In this document: one piece after another, positions 33,918 to 43,425 of the stretch
Position numbering within the stretch: position 1 is the first letter of the stretch
Layout: each line of letters begins with the position of its first letter
From: JBNJFY01 sp051747265
Lineage (GTDB): Bacteria > Bacteroidota > Rhodothermia > Balneolales > Balneolaceae
Reading direction: 5' to 3'
Assembly (NCBI GenBank): GCA_051747265.1
Contig: JBNJFY010000007.1
Location: 62,001-126,000 of the forward strand
Length of the DNA stretch: 64,000 bases
The notes under the pieces: model-generated
Seen by the model: the letters and a program-made list of their open reading frames with translations, nothing else
The model's database searches: none
What the model was told of the DNA's origin: nothing
Made by a program: the position numbers and the translations under genes

Positions 33918-35490
33918 ATTCGACTTTTTGGTGATTGGAAGTGGCGGGGCAGGGTTGACCTTTGCCTTGCATGCTGCTGATCATGGTTCGGTGGCTATCA
34001 TTACCAAAAATGATGTTCAGGAAGCCAATACCAGTTATGCCCAAGGCGGAATTGCCAGTGTTTGGGACGAATCGGATACGTTTGATCAACATGTTGCGGA
34101 TACACTGGATGCGGGAGATGGTTTATGTGATCCGGATATCGTTCGTATGATAGTTAAAGAGGGGCCGGAAGCGATACAGTCTCTCTTGGATCTCGGAGCT
34201 CGGTTTACGCAACGAGATGGAGAGTTACATTTAGGACGCGAAGGTGGGCATTCTCAGGAACGGATCATTCACGCTGCCGATGCGACTGGGCAAGAGGTGG
34301 AGCGAGTATTGGTCGAAGCTGTACGGCGGCACCCGAATATTGAAATTTTGGAACATACCATGGCGCTGGAATTGCTGACTCAGCATCATCTGGGTCATCG
34401 GGTAACTCGTTACGATGATTTAGAGTGCTACGGTGCTTATGTGTTGGATACCCAAAGTGATGCCGTTCACACCATACTCTCCAAAATCACCGTGTTGGCT
34501 TCCGGTGGGGCTGCATCGGTGTATCAGCACACCACTAATCCTCCAGTAGCTACCGGCGATGGGATAGCTATGGCCTATCGAGCTAAAGCACGCATTGCCA
34601 ATATGGAGTTCATGCAGTTCCATCCCACCGCGTTATATCATCCACAGGCTGATTCTTTTTTGATATCTGAAGCGCTAAGAGGGCATGGCGCCAAGCTCGT
34701 TAACAAGCGTGGTCAACGATTTATGCGCAATTACGATCAACGAGAAGAACTCGCACCTCGTGATATTGTCGCTCGGGCAATCGACGATCAGCTGAAAAAA
34801 TGGGGGGATGAATGTGTGTATCTGGATATCACCCACCAGGATGCGATTGAAACTCGCGAACTCTTTCCCTCTATCTATGAGACCTGTAAATCGTTTGATA
34901 TTGACATCACCCAAGAATTGATTCCCGTGGTTCCGGCTGCACATTACACTTGTGGTGGAGTCATCACCGATGAAAATGGGTGCTCATCTATCCTCAACTT
35001 GGTGGCTTGTGGAGAAGTAGCTTACACGGGATTGCACGGTGCTAATAGACTGGCTTCCAATAGTTTATTAGAGTCATTGGTTATGGCTAAGCGTGCGGCA
35101 CAGCAGTCTTCTCAACGTTTGGATGAGATTGATTTTAATGATCATCTTCCCGATTGGGATGCCAGCGGAACTACCAATAACGAAGAATGGATTTTGGTTT
35201 CGCACAATTTAAAGGAGTTACGTCAAATTATGGGCGATTATGTGGGCATTGTGCGTAGCGATCTACGTTTGCAACGGGCACAGCGACGGATCCGTCTGTT
35301 ATTTGAAGAAGTGGAAGACTTCTATGAGCGCACACATATTACTTCCGGATTGGCCGAATTGCGAAATATGATTGCGGTAGCTGAATTGATCATTCGCTCT
35401 GCATTGATGCGTAAAGAAAGTCGTGGTCTCCATTATACCACAGACTATCCTAACACCGATCCCCAACTCGCCAAACCCACCATAATATGA
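33904..35490 (+). CDS. nadB: L-aspartate oxidase
   Basis: 528 residues from the ATG at 33904; a GTG at 33901 is one codon upstream. NadB oxidises L-aspartate to iminoaspartate, the first step of de novo NAD synthesis. FAD motif FLVIGSGGAGLTFAL, TSYAQGGIASVW, substrate-site FMQFHPTALYHP and SEALRGHGAKLVN, and the C-terminal HGANRLASNSLLESLV are intact. The first bases overlap prfB. coaE follows with a 4-base overlap. nadA and nadC are not in the window. Confidence 0.95.
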   Translation: MSNRKFDFLVIGSGGAGLTFALHAADHGSVAIITKNDVQEANTSYAQGGIASVWDESDTFDQHVADTLDAGDGLCDPDIVRMIVKEGPEAIQSLLDLGARFTQRDGELHLGREGGHSQERIIHAADATGQEVERVLVEAVRRHPNIEILEHTMALELLTQHHLGHRVTRYDDLECYGAYVLDTQSDAVHTILSKITVLASGGAASVYQHTTNPPVATGDGIAMAYRAKARIANMEFMQFHPTALYHPQADSFLISEALRGHGAKLVNKRGQRFMRNYDQREELAPRDIVARAIDDQLKKWGDECVYLDITHQDAIETRELFPSIYETCKSFDIDITQELIPVVPAAHYTCGGVITDENGCSSILNLVACGEVAYTGLHGANRLASNSLLESLVMAKRAAQQSSQRLDEIDFNDHLPDWDASGTTNNEEWILVSHNLKELRQIMGDYVGIVRSDLRLQRAQRRIRLLFEEVEDFYERTHITSGLAELRNMIAVAELIIRSALMRKESRGLHYTTDYPNTDPQLAKPTII

Positions 35491-36095
35491 TTACGGTTGG
35501 TGTAACAGGCGGAATAGGAAGTGGAAAAACAACGGTGTGTGAACGTTGGGAAGAGTTAGGAGCCTATGTGGTTTATGCTGATCAGTTGGCCAAACGCATG
35601 ATGGTTGAAAATGCGGAGTTGCGGACTGAATTAATACGGACCTTTGGCCCAAAAACGTACCATCCGGATGGATCCCTTAATAAGGACTATTTAACGCAGG
35701 AAGCTTTTAATAAAGGTAGGGTGGATGAGCTAAATGCTTTGGTACACCCCAAAGTACACCAAGCGACCAAGGATTTGATGAATCGAGCTAAACAGCAAAA
35801 GTACGCTATATTTGTATATGAGGCTGCTTTGCTGCTGGATCATGGTCGACCGGAACAGTTTGATGTTGTGGTCATAGTGTTGACTGATCAGGAAAAAAGA
35901 GTTTCCCGAGTGGCCGAGCGAGATAATCAGAGTGAAGCCTTGATTGAACGGAAAGTAGAACGACAAGTAGACTTTAAGCAATTGACCCATTTGTCAGATT
36001 ATATCATCAGAAACAATGGTACGATTGAGGAACTACTCGACCAAGCGGATCAACTTTATCAAGTATTACTTAGCTTAAGCAAGCAGGAGAAATGA
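35487..36095 (+). CDS. coaE: Dephospho-CoA kinase
   Basis: 202 residues. P-loop GVTGGIGSGKTTVCERW, followed by VVYADQLAKRM and the lid/base region HPKVHQATKDLM. It phosphorylates dephospho-CoA in the final step of CoA synthesis. Its ATG overlaps the nadB stop (ATGA), so it is translationally coupled to nadB and through it to prfB. Confidence 0.95.
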   Translation: MITVGVTGGIGSGKTTVCERWEELGAYVVYADQLAKRMMVENAELRTELIRTFGPKTYHPDGSLNKDYLTQEAFNKGRVDELNALVHPKVHQATKDLMNRAKQQKYAIFVYEAALLLDHGRPEQFDVVVIVLTDQEKRVSRVAERDNQSEALIERKVERQVDFKQLTHLSDYIIRNNGTIEELLDQADQLYQVLLSLSKQEK

Positions 36096-36105
36096 GGTAA
36101 TCAAA

Positions 36106-36690
36106 ATGGTTGAGATATCTGTAGACGATCATGTAAAGCTACGATTACCCCAAGGTAAGGATGTCGAAAAACTCTATGCTGTCATCCAGAACAATCAGAC
36201 TCATTTGCTAGAATGGCAGCAATGGCTAGAGCAAATTCGTAGTCGAGCCCACCTGCAATATTTCATTGATTCAAACCGAAGAGACACCCAATCATTTTTA
36301 GATTCTGAAAAGAAACAGCAGAGCACTACGCATCCGGGCTTCCAGCTGATATTGTCTGGAAATGATCATGGAATAATGGGGATGATTGGATTTCAAGGTG
36401 TTCATTTACGTAATCGTATTGCTTCCATCGGATATTGGATTGCAGAAAACCATCAAGGGCAGGGATGGGTTACTCGGGCTGTTGAAAGCCTGATTGATTA
36501 TAGTTTCCAACATTGGCACCTCAACCGATTGGAAATTCAGTGCAATGTTGAGAACCCCAAAAGCATGGGTATACCTGAACGATTAGGATTTACCCAAGAA
36601 GCTCGTCTGGCTCAGATCGAGTACAAAGAATCCGAAGATCGATTTGTCGATCACTATTTGTACCGAATGTTGCGGGAGGATTGGGAATAA
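36106..36690 (+). CDS. GNAT acetyltransferase, RimJ/RimL-like
   Basis: 194 residues. The GNAT fold is visible in the acetyl-CoA-binding region IGYWIAENHQGQGWVTRAV and the conserved RLEIQCNVENPKSMGIPERLGF. These are the hallmarks of the RimL type that acetylates ribosomal protein N-termini or amino-group substrates. Its exact target is unknown. It starts 10 bases after coaE and ends 1 base before the stop of the convergent glycosyltransferase. Confidence 0.88.
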   Translation: MVEISVDDHVKLRLPQGKDVEKLYAVIQNNQTHLLEWQQWLEQIRSRAHLQYFIDSNRRDTQSFLDSEKKQQSTTHPGFQLILSGNDHGIMGMIGFQGVHLRNRIASIGYWIAENHQGQGWVTRAVESLIDYSFQHWHLNRLEIQCNVENPKSMGIPERLGFTQEARLAQIEYKESEDRFVDHYLYRMLREDWE

Positions 36691-36691
36691 T

Positions 36692-37447
36692 CTAATTGTG
36701 TACTCGCTTTAAATACAGGTTAGATTTATGAACATATTCTTTGGTAGATTTTGAGGTAAATAGATTAAAGCGAAAAATGTACCATAGGGCATGAAAGCCA
36801 TCGGTATAGTTAATTTTTTTGCCTTCTTCATAGGTCCTACCATAATAAGAAATCGGAGTCTCATAAATTTTTGCATTTGTTTTACAGACTTTAGCAGTTA
36901 CCTCAATCTCAAAACCAAACCCTGAACTTTTTATAGGCATGTCCTTTATTAGTTCGCTTCGAAATGCTTTGTAGCATGTTTCTACATCCGTCATGTTTTT
37001 ATTAGTTAACAAATTACTAATGAAAGTTAATCCTTTATTTGCTATGTAGTGATAAAAATACAATACACGACTAGCTTGGCGGACTAAAAAACGACTCCCA
37101 TAGACAACATCTGCAACCTCCCTCCAAATAGGCTCGCAAACATGAATAATATCTTCTGGGTCATACTCTAAATCAGCATCTTGAATAATTATTATCTGTC
37201 CTTTAGCTACCTCAAATCCACGTTTTAAGGCAGCTGTTTTACCCATATTTTGGGATTGATGCAATAACTTAACTATCTGAAATTCGCTTTGTATAGCTTC
37301 GACTATCTTGACGGTGTCATCGGTTGAAGCATCATTGACAACAATAATTTCTTTTACAAATGGTAACTGTGTTACCTTTTGTAAGACGGTAGCAATTGTA
37401 TGTTCCTCATTGTATGCTGGAATTATAACGCTTACGTTTTGCTTCAC
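36692..37447 (-). CDS. Family 2 glycosyltransferase (dolichol/polyprenyl-phosphate mannosyltransferase-like)
   Basis: 251 residues. The GT2 nucleotide-sugar fold is shown by VSVIIPAYNEEHTIATVL, VVNDASTDDTV and the DxD region IIIQDADLEYDPED. The later VETCYKAFRSEL and SGFGFEIEVTAKV match DPM1-type enzymes that load sugars onto a polyprenyl phosphate. There are no C-terminal membrane helices, so it is a soluble-type DPM1. It lies in an AT-rich segment, divergent from a membrane GT87-like protein that could use the lipid-linked sugar (inference). Confidence 0.85.
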   Translation of the reverse strand: MKQNVSVIIPAYNEEHTIATVLQKVTQLPFVKEIIVVNDASTDDTVKIVEAIQSEFQIVKLLHQSQNMGKTAALKRGFEVAKGQIIIIQDADLEYDPEDIIHVCEPIWREVADVVYGSRFLVRQASRVLYFYHYIANKGLTFISNLLTNKNMTDVETCYKAFRSELIKDMPIKSSGFGFEIEVTAKVCKTNAKIYETPISYYGRTYEEGKKINYTDGFHALWYIFRFNLFTSKSTKEYVHKSNLYLKRVHN

Positions 37448-37490
37448 GGGAGATATTGATTTGAAATTATTTAATCCTTAAACATAAGGT

Positions 37491-38687
37491 GTGAGTTTGA
37501 AATCTGATAATTCTAATATTAGCAACAAAAATAAAGTTTGGTGGGGGATATTTGGTGGTGGATCGTTGCTATCAATAATCTACTTATTCCGAGGATTTTT
37601 TCAATTACTTTCAGGGGAGAGGTTGCCAGTTGATTTGGCATTAAGATGGTGGCGTTTTCAAAGATTGATAGTAGAGCAGGAAAATATTTATCTGACCATT
37701 AGCGATGCCGCTTATCCACCTTCATCATATGCACTTATGGGGCCTTTTTTAGGATGGTATCCCTACAATATTGTAGATGAAATATGGGCATTAGTTAATA
37801 TTATAGCGCTCATATTTAGTGGATACATCGTCTATAAATTAATTGAAGAAAAAGGCATTGCGTATCAAATTTCATTACTTGCCATCCCGCTTTTTCTAAG
37901 TTTTCAATCGTTGGGAATGGTATTAGGTGTAGGGCAAATCACCATATTATATGTATCATTGCTGTTATTAGTAGTTTATATAGGATATGCCCAACCATTT
38001 AATAAATGGATTAATCTATTAGTAAGTAGTATTTTATTAGCGATATCGATGGGTAAATTTTCACTCATCATTCCCATTTGTTTTGTGTTTCTATTTGATA
38101 AACGGTTTAGAGGCATTTTATTTGGAGCAGTTGGCATTAATGTACTAATAAGTTGGTATATCGCTATTCAATTAGAAACAACTATTTGGGCAATTATTGC
38201 CGATATCTATCAAAACACAAAAGAAATTGTTGCCTTAGGGAGTATCGATGTTCATTCGATGCTTCATCATTTAGGGATTTCTCCTGATTACAGTGCATTC
38301 GTATCACTTTTATTTTTGTTATTGTTAGTACATTTTTTGATTTCTTTGCAAAAGAACAACACAATATTTCTAAAACTAGCCATAGCAGCCATTATAGCTC
38401 GTTTTTGGACTTATCATGCCCACTACGACAATATAGTTCTTGTATTCCTTTTAATTTATGCCTTCCAGCAACTAGATATGGTAAGTCAGTTTACATGGAT
38501 AGACCTATTGGACGCCAAAATATTATGGGTATTGTTGATTTGGTTAAGTTTGGCAATACCAGCTCGGTTTCTTACCGCAGATCCTCCCTTTTATGGTGTA
38601 TTTCTGGGATTCCAAGTTATTATATGGTTGGGCTCAGCTTTACTACTAATAAAAAGAGGATATGATTTGAAGGCATTAGCCCCGTGA
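37491..38687 (+). CDS. DUF2029 / GT87-like polytopic membrane glycosyltransferase
   Basis: 398 residues from a GTG, with about ten membrane helices. The pattern (DLALRWWRFQRL near the first loop, YPPSSYALMGPFLGWYP, then a run of hydrophobic helices) resembles GT-C fold polyprenyl-phosphomannose mannosyltransferases (GT87/DUF2029). No strong catalytic signature is visible, so the call rests on topology and the YPPSSY segment. Base composition is low in GC. The neighbouring GT2 gene would make the lipid donor. Confidence 0.6.
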   Translation: MSLKSDNSNISNKNKVWWGIFGGGSLLSIIYLFRGFFQLLSGERLPVDLALRWWRFQRLIVEQENIYLTISDAAYPPSSYALMGPFLGWYPYNIVDEIWALVNIIALIFSGYIVYKLIEEKGIAYQISLLAIPLFLSFQSLGMVLGVGQITILYVSLLLLVVYIGYAQPFNKWINLLVSSILLAISMGKFSLIIPICFVFLFDKRFRGILFGAVGINVLISWYIAIQLETTIWAIIADIYQNTKEIVALGSIDVHSMLHHLGISPDYSAFVSLLFLLLLVHFLISLQKNNTIFLKLAIAAIIARFWTYHAHYDNIVLVFLLIYAFQQLDMVSQFTWIDLLDAKILWVLLIWLSLAIPARFLTADPPFYGVFLGFQVIIWLGSALLLIKRGYDLKALAP

Positions 38688-38770
38688 TTTATAGGTGGCT
38701 ACCTTCACAATTGATTGATATTTCTTACATTCGAGCAATATTTAAATTACAAATCAGTAATATTTAAGGG

Positions 38771-39775
38771 ATGGTAGAAACCAAGGATCGATTACTAACA
38801 TTAGAAGAATTCATCATTCAGTCACAGAACAAATTTCCCGGGGCTACGGGGGATTTGTCGCAATTGCTGCGGGATATTGGGTTGGCAGCCAAAATAATTT
38901 CTCGCGAAGTTAACAAAGCGGGAATTACCAATATTCTTGGCTTCGAAGGCTCGGAAAATGTACATGGTGAAAAGGTCAAAAAGTTAGATCTGTTTTCTGA
39001 TCAGCAATTGATCCGCTCTCTAGATCGCGCAGATCTTACCTGCATGGTCATTTCAGAAGAAAATGATGGTATTGTTCGTCTTAGCTCCAATACAGGTAAA
39101 TATATTGTTTACCTGGATCCACTGGATGGTTCCTCAAATATTGATGTTAATGTATCTATCGGTAGTATCTTCTCAATTTACATGCGCGAGACGTCTGAGG
39201 AGGAAAACCCTAACGAGGACGATGCCTTACAAAAGGGGCACAAGCAGGTCGCTGCGGGATATGTACTCTACGGATCCAGCACAACCTTGGTTTATACCAC
39301 CGGAATGGGGGTCAGTTTGTTTACTCTAGATCCTTCCATTGGTGAGTTTATCCTTTCGGAACGACGAATTGAAATGCCTGAACATGGAACGATATACAGT
39401 ATAAACGAAGGCAATTCACATACCTTTTCAGATAATCTGAAAGATTATATCGCATTTTGTAAAGAAGAGGACAAACAAGGTGGCCGTCCCTACTCAGCTC
39501 GCTATATTGGATCCATGGTGGCAGATGTTCATCGTACGTTAATTAAAGGTGGTATTTTTATCTATCCGGAGAGCAGCAAGTATCCTAATGGCAAATTACG
39601 TTTAATGTACGAATGTAATCCATTAAGTATGGTCATTGAACAGGCGGGTGGAAAAGCCATCAATGGAAAAGATCGTATCCTGGACATTGAACCGGAAGCA
39701 ATCCATCAACGTACCCCAATCTATATGGGATCGTCAAAAAATGTAGAAGAAGTGGAGCGTTTTCTTAATTCCTAG
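38771..39775 (+). CDS. fbp: Fructose-1,6-bisphosphatase class I
   Basis: 334 residues. Gluconeogenic hydrolysis of fructose 1,6-bisphosphate. The metal site YLDPLDGSSNIDVN, the early SEENDGIV, the substrate region RYIGSMVADVHR and the C-terminal GGKAINGKDRILDIEP are all class I features. It is a single gene with a strong terminator downstream, shared with a convergent lipoprotein gene. Confidence 0.96.
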   Translation: MVETKDRLLTLEEFIIQSQNKFPGATGDLSQLLRDIGLAAKIISREVNKAGITNILGFEGSENVHGEKVKKLDLFSDQQLIRSLDRADLTCMVISEENDGIVRLSSNTGKYIVYLDPLDGSSNIDVNVSIGSIFSIYMRETSEEENPNEDDALQKGHKQVAAGYVLYGSSTTLVYTTGMGVSLFTLDPSIGEFILSERRIEMPEHGTIYSINEGNSHTFSDNLKDYIAFCKEEDKQGGRPYSARYIGSMVADVHRTLIKGGIFIYPESSKYPNGKLRLMYECNPLSMVIEQAGGKAINGKDRILDIEPEAIHQRTPIYMGSSKNVEEVERFLNS

Positions 39776-39797
39776 CCGTTAGCTCGAAAATAATTGG

Positions 39798-39838
39798 TTA
39801 AGGTCGATTTTGTGTATTCAGAATCGGCCTTAATTTTT
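39798..39838. terminator. Terminator between fbp and the DUF192 lipoprotein
   Basis: TTAAGGTCGATT and AATCGGCCTTAA form a 12-bp stem with one G-T pair and a 12-base loop, followed by five T's on the plus strand. It ends fbp and, being symmetrical, may also slow the convergent gene. Confidence 0.85.
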
Positions 39839-39846
39839 GCGGGAAA

Positions 39847-40368
39847 CTACTTTTTCTGGAATGAGATAGCCATCCCTTCTCGAATATCATATCTCTGACA
39901 AAAGCCCGCATTGGTTTCTACTACGTACTGAGCGGGTTGTATCGATGAATATTGATCTTGACTATAGGGCTGGGTTCGATGATGAATGGTCACAATTCGA
40001 TAATCGGCGTTGACAAAAAGAATGTCTAGGGATAGGGGGGTATTAGCCATCCAGAAAGAACGCTCCCGCTCTTGATCGAAGATAAATAACATACCGGCAG
40101 AAGCAGGAAGTTTTTCCACATCCATCAATCCTTCATTTCGTTCTTGAGCTTCATCCGCAATTGCTATGCTGATGGTAGCTATGGTATCAGAACGAGTGGT
40201 ATTTAAAAACGCTAACCTGCCTTCATTATATGAAATGGTGCGACCAGAGGAGCTCTTTTCCTTGGACGCGTGGTTATCTTCTTTACCCGTACACCCCAAC
40301 ATGAACGTGGTAAATAAAAGTATTAAAAGGTATCGGACTGAAAAAAACGACATTCGGTTCATAGACAT
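39847..40368 (-). CDS. DUF192 lipoprotein
   Basis: 173 residues. The signal peptide ends in a lipobox (FTTFMLGCTG). The mature part is a DUF192 domain: NEGLMDVEKLPASAGMLFIF, FWMANTPLSLDILFVN, YRIVTIHH and YVVETNAGFCQRYDI. DUF192 is a small beta-barrel of unknown biochemical role found across bacteria and archaea. It directly follows the BNR-repeat gene (2 bases apart) and shares its transcript. Confidence 0.88.
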   Translation of the reverse strand: MSMNRMSFFSVRYLLILLFTTFMLGCTGKEDNHASKEKSSSGRTISYNEGRLAFLNTTRSDTIATISIAIADEAQERNEGLMDVEKLPASAGMLFIFDQERERSFWMANTPLSLDILFVNADYRIVTIHHRTQPYSQDQYSSIQPAQYVVETNAGFCQRYDIREGMAISFQKK

Positions 40369-40370
40369 TA

Positions 40371-43184
40371 CTATTTAATCTCAAAGGTAACCTGATCTTC
40401 AAATCGACCGCGTTCGAAAATGACTGTGTATACTCCTTTCGGCAAGTATTCTCCTCTTTGTTGAGCGTCATCCAATTTTTGAACCATGAGATTCCAATCA
40501 ACGGTATTGAATCCATAGACTCCATCATCGGTAACGGAGTAAACCGTTTTATCATCCTGGTCTTGAATTCGAATATCCACATCTTTTCCAGCATCCCGTT
40601 TACGTCCCAAGTAATACCGGAATGTAATGTTAGGTTCGTACCAATCGCGGAAGGGTGCGCTCCGGGTACCCCAGCGATCGGAATGGCGAATGGTTGTGGG
40701 AGTGGGAGAGATAGCTATCATCCGTTGGTCAGAGGCAGCGGCTACCTTTTGCAAAGGAGTTAATTCGGTCACATAAATACTACGTCCATGGGTACCGATT
40801 ACCAACTCTTGTTCCCGCGGGTGAATGACCATATCGTAAGATGCAACATTGGGTACGCCATTTAATAGCTCCCAGTGGTGACCATCATCAAAACTGATAT
40901 AGGTGCCTTGATCGGTTCCGGCATACAAAAGATCTGGTTCTTTCTGATCCTGAACAATAACATTGACTGCTTCCTGGGGAAGATCACCAGTTACCGTATG
41001 CCAGTTTTGTCCATAGTCTGTGGTTTTATAGATGTAGGATTTGAATTCATCATAGCGATATCCGGTCAGTGATACATAAGCAGTTCCCTCATCGTGAACC
41101 GAGGCATGTACTTCACTTACCCAGCGATCCTGCGGTAAATCTGTAGATACTTCTTGCCAGCTGGTTCCGGCATCACGACTCAGCTGAATATTGCCGTCAT
41201 CTGTACCTACCCAAATAGTATTAAAGTTCAGGGGCGATTCTGCTATAGTGGTAATCGTAGAGTAGGGGACATTACCCTGTGGAGTACGATTATCGGTTAA
41301 ATCAGGGCTGATTGGAGTCCAAGATTCACCACCATCAAAGCTCCGATTCAGACGTTGGGAACCGAAATACAGAATTTCCGAATTGAAATGACTCATGTTG
41401 ACCGGAGTATTCCAATTATATCGATATCGATCTTCCCCCAAATCGTGTTTGGGAGTAATGGTCGTGTATTGGTTGGTGCCCTTATGAATTTTGTAATAGT
41501 TCCCGAATTGATATCCCGTATATACAATATTGTTGTCCTCGGGATCCACGGCCACATGCATACCATCACCGCCAAACAAACGTTTCCAGTGACTGCCGTC
41601 ATTAGGACTGCCATGGGAAGGGCCATAGAACACACCATTATCCTGTAGTCCACCATATATATTGTAGGGCTCTTCCATGTCGATGGCTACAGTGTAGAAC
41701 TGCCCGACCGGTGCCACATTGTGATGGATGAAATTAAGCCCACCATCGTGACTTTCATAGACACCACCATCATTACCTAAAATCAAATGGTCCGCATCAT
41801 CGGGATCCAGCCATAAAGCATGATGGTCGACATGTACATCTTGATTAACGGCAATCTCGTCCCACGTTTTACCCCCATCGGTCGATTTCAGTAAAGGAAC
41901 TCCCAACATATAAAGGGTATTAGGATCAACAGGAGAAACCCGAACCTCGCCAAAGTAGTAGCCATAGGTATAATAGAGCGCCTCAAAATCTTCTTGATTA
42001 GCTTTTGTCCAGCTCTGTCCACCATCTTCGGAGCGATAAACTTCTGCACCAATAACATCTGTATCAAAAAGAGCTTCATTGGCATCACCCACGAACTCGG
42101 CTAAATCTTTCGGTTTATAAACGCCTTCCGCTACGTCTTTCTTTAAAGATTGGGCAGAATATTTATCAGGAAAGTCGTATCGGCTGAGATAAGCCGTAAG
42201 TTTCTCGTTATCCAGAGCCTTAAAATCTCGCTTGGACATCTCTACAAAACTGGCTGGTATCAATTCATCTTTGGGAAGTTCTTTTTTTTCGGTACGCTCT
42301 TTTTGATTGTCTACACTAGCGTACAATATTTCGGGCTTGGATGGGCTGATCGTCAAACCAATACGCCCCACATGTTTGCCTTGGGGTAAATCATTGATAA
42401 TGCGTGTCCAACTTTCACCGCCATCTGTAGAATGATATACACCGGACCCTTGACCGCCTTCTTTGAAATTCCAAGCTTTTCGGGAGCGTTCCCAGGTCGT
42501 AGCCCACAATTCATTAGGATTATCCGGATGAATAATCAGGTCTATAACACCGGTGCTATCATTCACAAAAAGGGTCTTTTTCCAAGTTCCCCCCCCATTA
42601 GTCGTTTTATAGACTCCACGTTCTTCATTGTTGTGGTAGAGAGCGCCAACACTAGCTATCCAAACAACCTCCGGATTGCTGGGGTGGATTATAATACGAC
42701 CAATATGTTGCGTGTTACGCAAGCCCATGAACTCCCAAGACTTACCACCATCCTCGGTTTTATATACGCCGGCTCCTGCATAACTGGAACGACTACTATT
42801 ATTTTCTCCGGTTCCCACCCATAAGATATCCGAATTCGAAGGGGCTAGAGCAATATCACCGATAGTTAGTGATCCCTGATGATCAAAAATAGGGGTCATG
42901 GTGTTACCACTATTACGAGTTTCCCAGACCCCGCCTGAGGCAAATCCCACAAAGAAGTGTTTGGGCTGACTGGGATTAACAGCCAGATCGGTGACTCGGC
43001 CACTCATCACCACTGGCCCAACGTTGCGTACCGGGAACTCTTTAAATATGGAGTTGTCCCGCATCTGATATCGTTGTTCTATGGCCCGACTGCGCTCTTC
43101 AGTTGTGGTTGGCTGAATATTTTGCCCCCAAACTGAGGAGATAGGGAGGATAACAAAAAGAATAGTTGCAAATAATGATCTCAT
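40371..43184 (-). CDS. Exported BNR/sortilin-like beta-propeller protein
   Basis: 937 residues from the ATG at 43184 (MRSLFATILFVILPISSVWG, a signal peptide); the frame runs 40 codons further upstream but those add only a hydrophobic stretch. It contains about nine Asp-box repeats, for example KTEDGGKSWEF, STDGGESWTRI, SEDGGQSWTKA, STDGGKTWDEI, SFDGGESWTPI and TTDYGQNWHTV, making two propellers like VPS10/sortilin and plant photosystem-assembly proteins. Other FCB genomes hold several of these as glycosyl-hydrolase-like exported proteins without known activity. It lacks an obvious catalytic motif. Confidence 0.9.
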   Translation of the reverse strand: MRSLFATILFVILPISSVWGQNIQPTTTEERSRAIEQRYQMRDNSIFKEFPVRNVGPVVMSGRVTDLAVNPSQPKHFFVGFASGGVWETRNSGNTMTPIFDHQGSLTIGDIALAPSNSDILWVGTGENNSSRSSYAGAGVYKTEDGGKSWEFMGLRNTQHIGRIIIHPSNPEVVWIASVGALYHNNEERGVYKTTNGGGTWKKTLFVNDSTGVIDLIIHPDNPNELWATTWERSRKAWNFKEGGQGSGVYHSTDGGESWTRIINDLPQGKHVGRIGLTISPSKPEILYASVDNQKERTEKKELPKDELIPASFVEMSKRDFKALDNEKLTAYLSRYDFPDKYSAQSLKKDVAEGVYKPKDLAEFVGDANEALFDTDVIGAEVYRSEDGGQSWTKANQEDFEALYYTYGYYFGEVRVSPVDPNTLYMLGVPLLKSTDGGKTWDEIAVNQDVHVDHHALWLDPDDADHLILGNDGGVYESHDGGLNFIHHNVAPVGQFYTVAIDMEEPYNIYGGLQDNGVFYGPSHGSPNDGSHWKRLFGGDGMHVAVDPEDNNIVYTGYQFGNYYKIHKGTNQYTTITPKHDLGEDRYRYNWNTPVNMSHFNSEILYFGSQRLNRSFDGGESWTPISPDLTDNRTPQGNVPYSTITTIAESPLNFNTIWVGTDDGNIQLSRDAGTSWQEVSTDLPQDRWVSEVHASVHDEGTAYVSLTGYRYDEFKSYIYKTTDYGQNWHTVTGDLPQEAVNVIVQDQKEPDLLYAGTDQGTYISFDDGHHWELLNGVPNVASYDMVIHPREQELVIGTHGRSIYVTELTPLQKVAAASDQRMIAISPTPTTIRHSDRWGTRSAPFRDWYEPNITFRYYLGRKRDAGKDVDIRIQDQDDKTVYSVTDDGVYGFNTVDWNLMVQKLDDAQQRGEYLPKGVYTVIFERGRFEDQVTFEIK

Positions 43185-43362
43185 AGCAAGGCAAATACGA
43201 TTGAGTGTTTGAGGAAAGCTAATTATATGGGTTACAGTCTGATGTAAAAGCTTTAAAAAAACTAGTATACCAATAATCAAAATCGAAACTATATAATGAA
43301 ACAATAAAACAGGGAGTAAATTGGTTGTATTTTGTGATGAATAAACCTATTTTCCCAATGCT

Positions 43363-43397
43363 AAAAAGTGAGCGCCGGGAGGTACTCACTTTTTTTT
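43363..43397 (+). terminator. Terminator-like hairpin in the rimP leader
   Basis: AAAAAGTGAG (43363-43372), 12-base loop, CTCACTTTTTTTTT (43385-43397): a perfect 10-bp stem with a T-run on the plus strand and a matching A-run on the other side. It ends 28 bases before the rimP ATG with no gene upstream on this strand, so it would terminate only transcripts starting in the 180 bases between 43184 and itself, as an attenuator would. Confidence 0.7.
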
Positions 43398-43425
43398 GTA
43401 CCTAAGGTTCGATGGAATTGAATAC

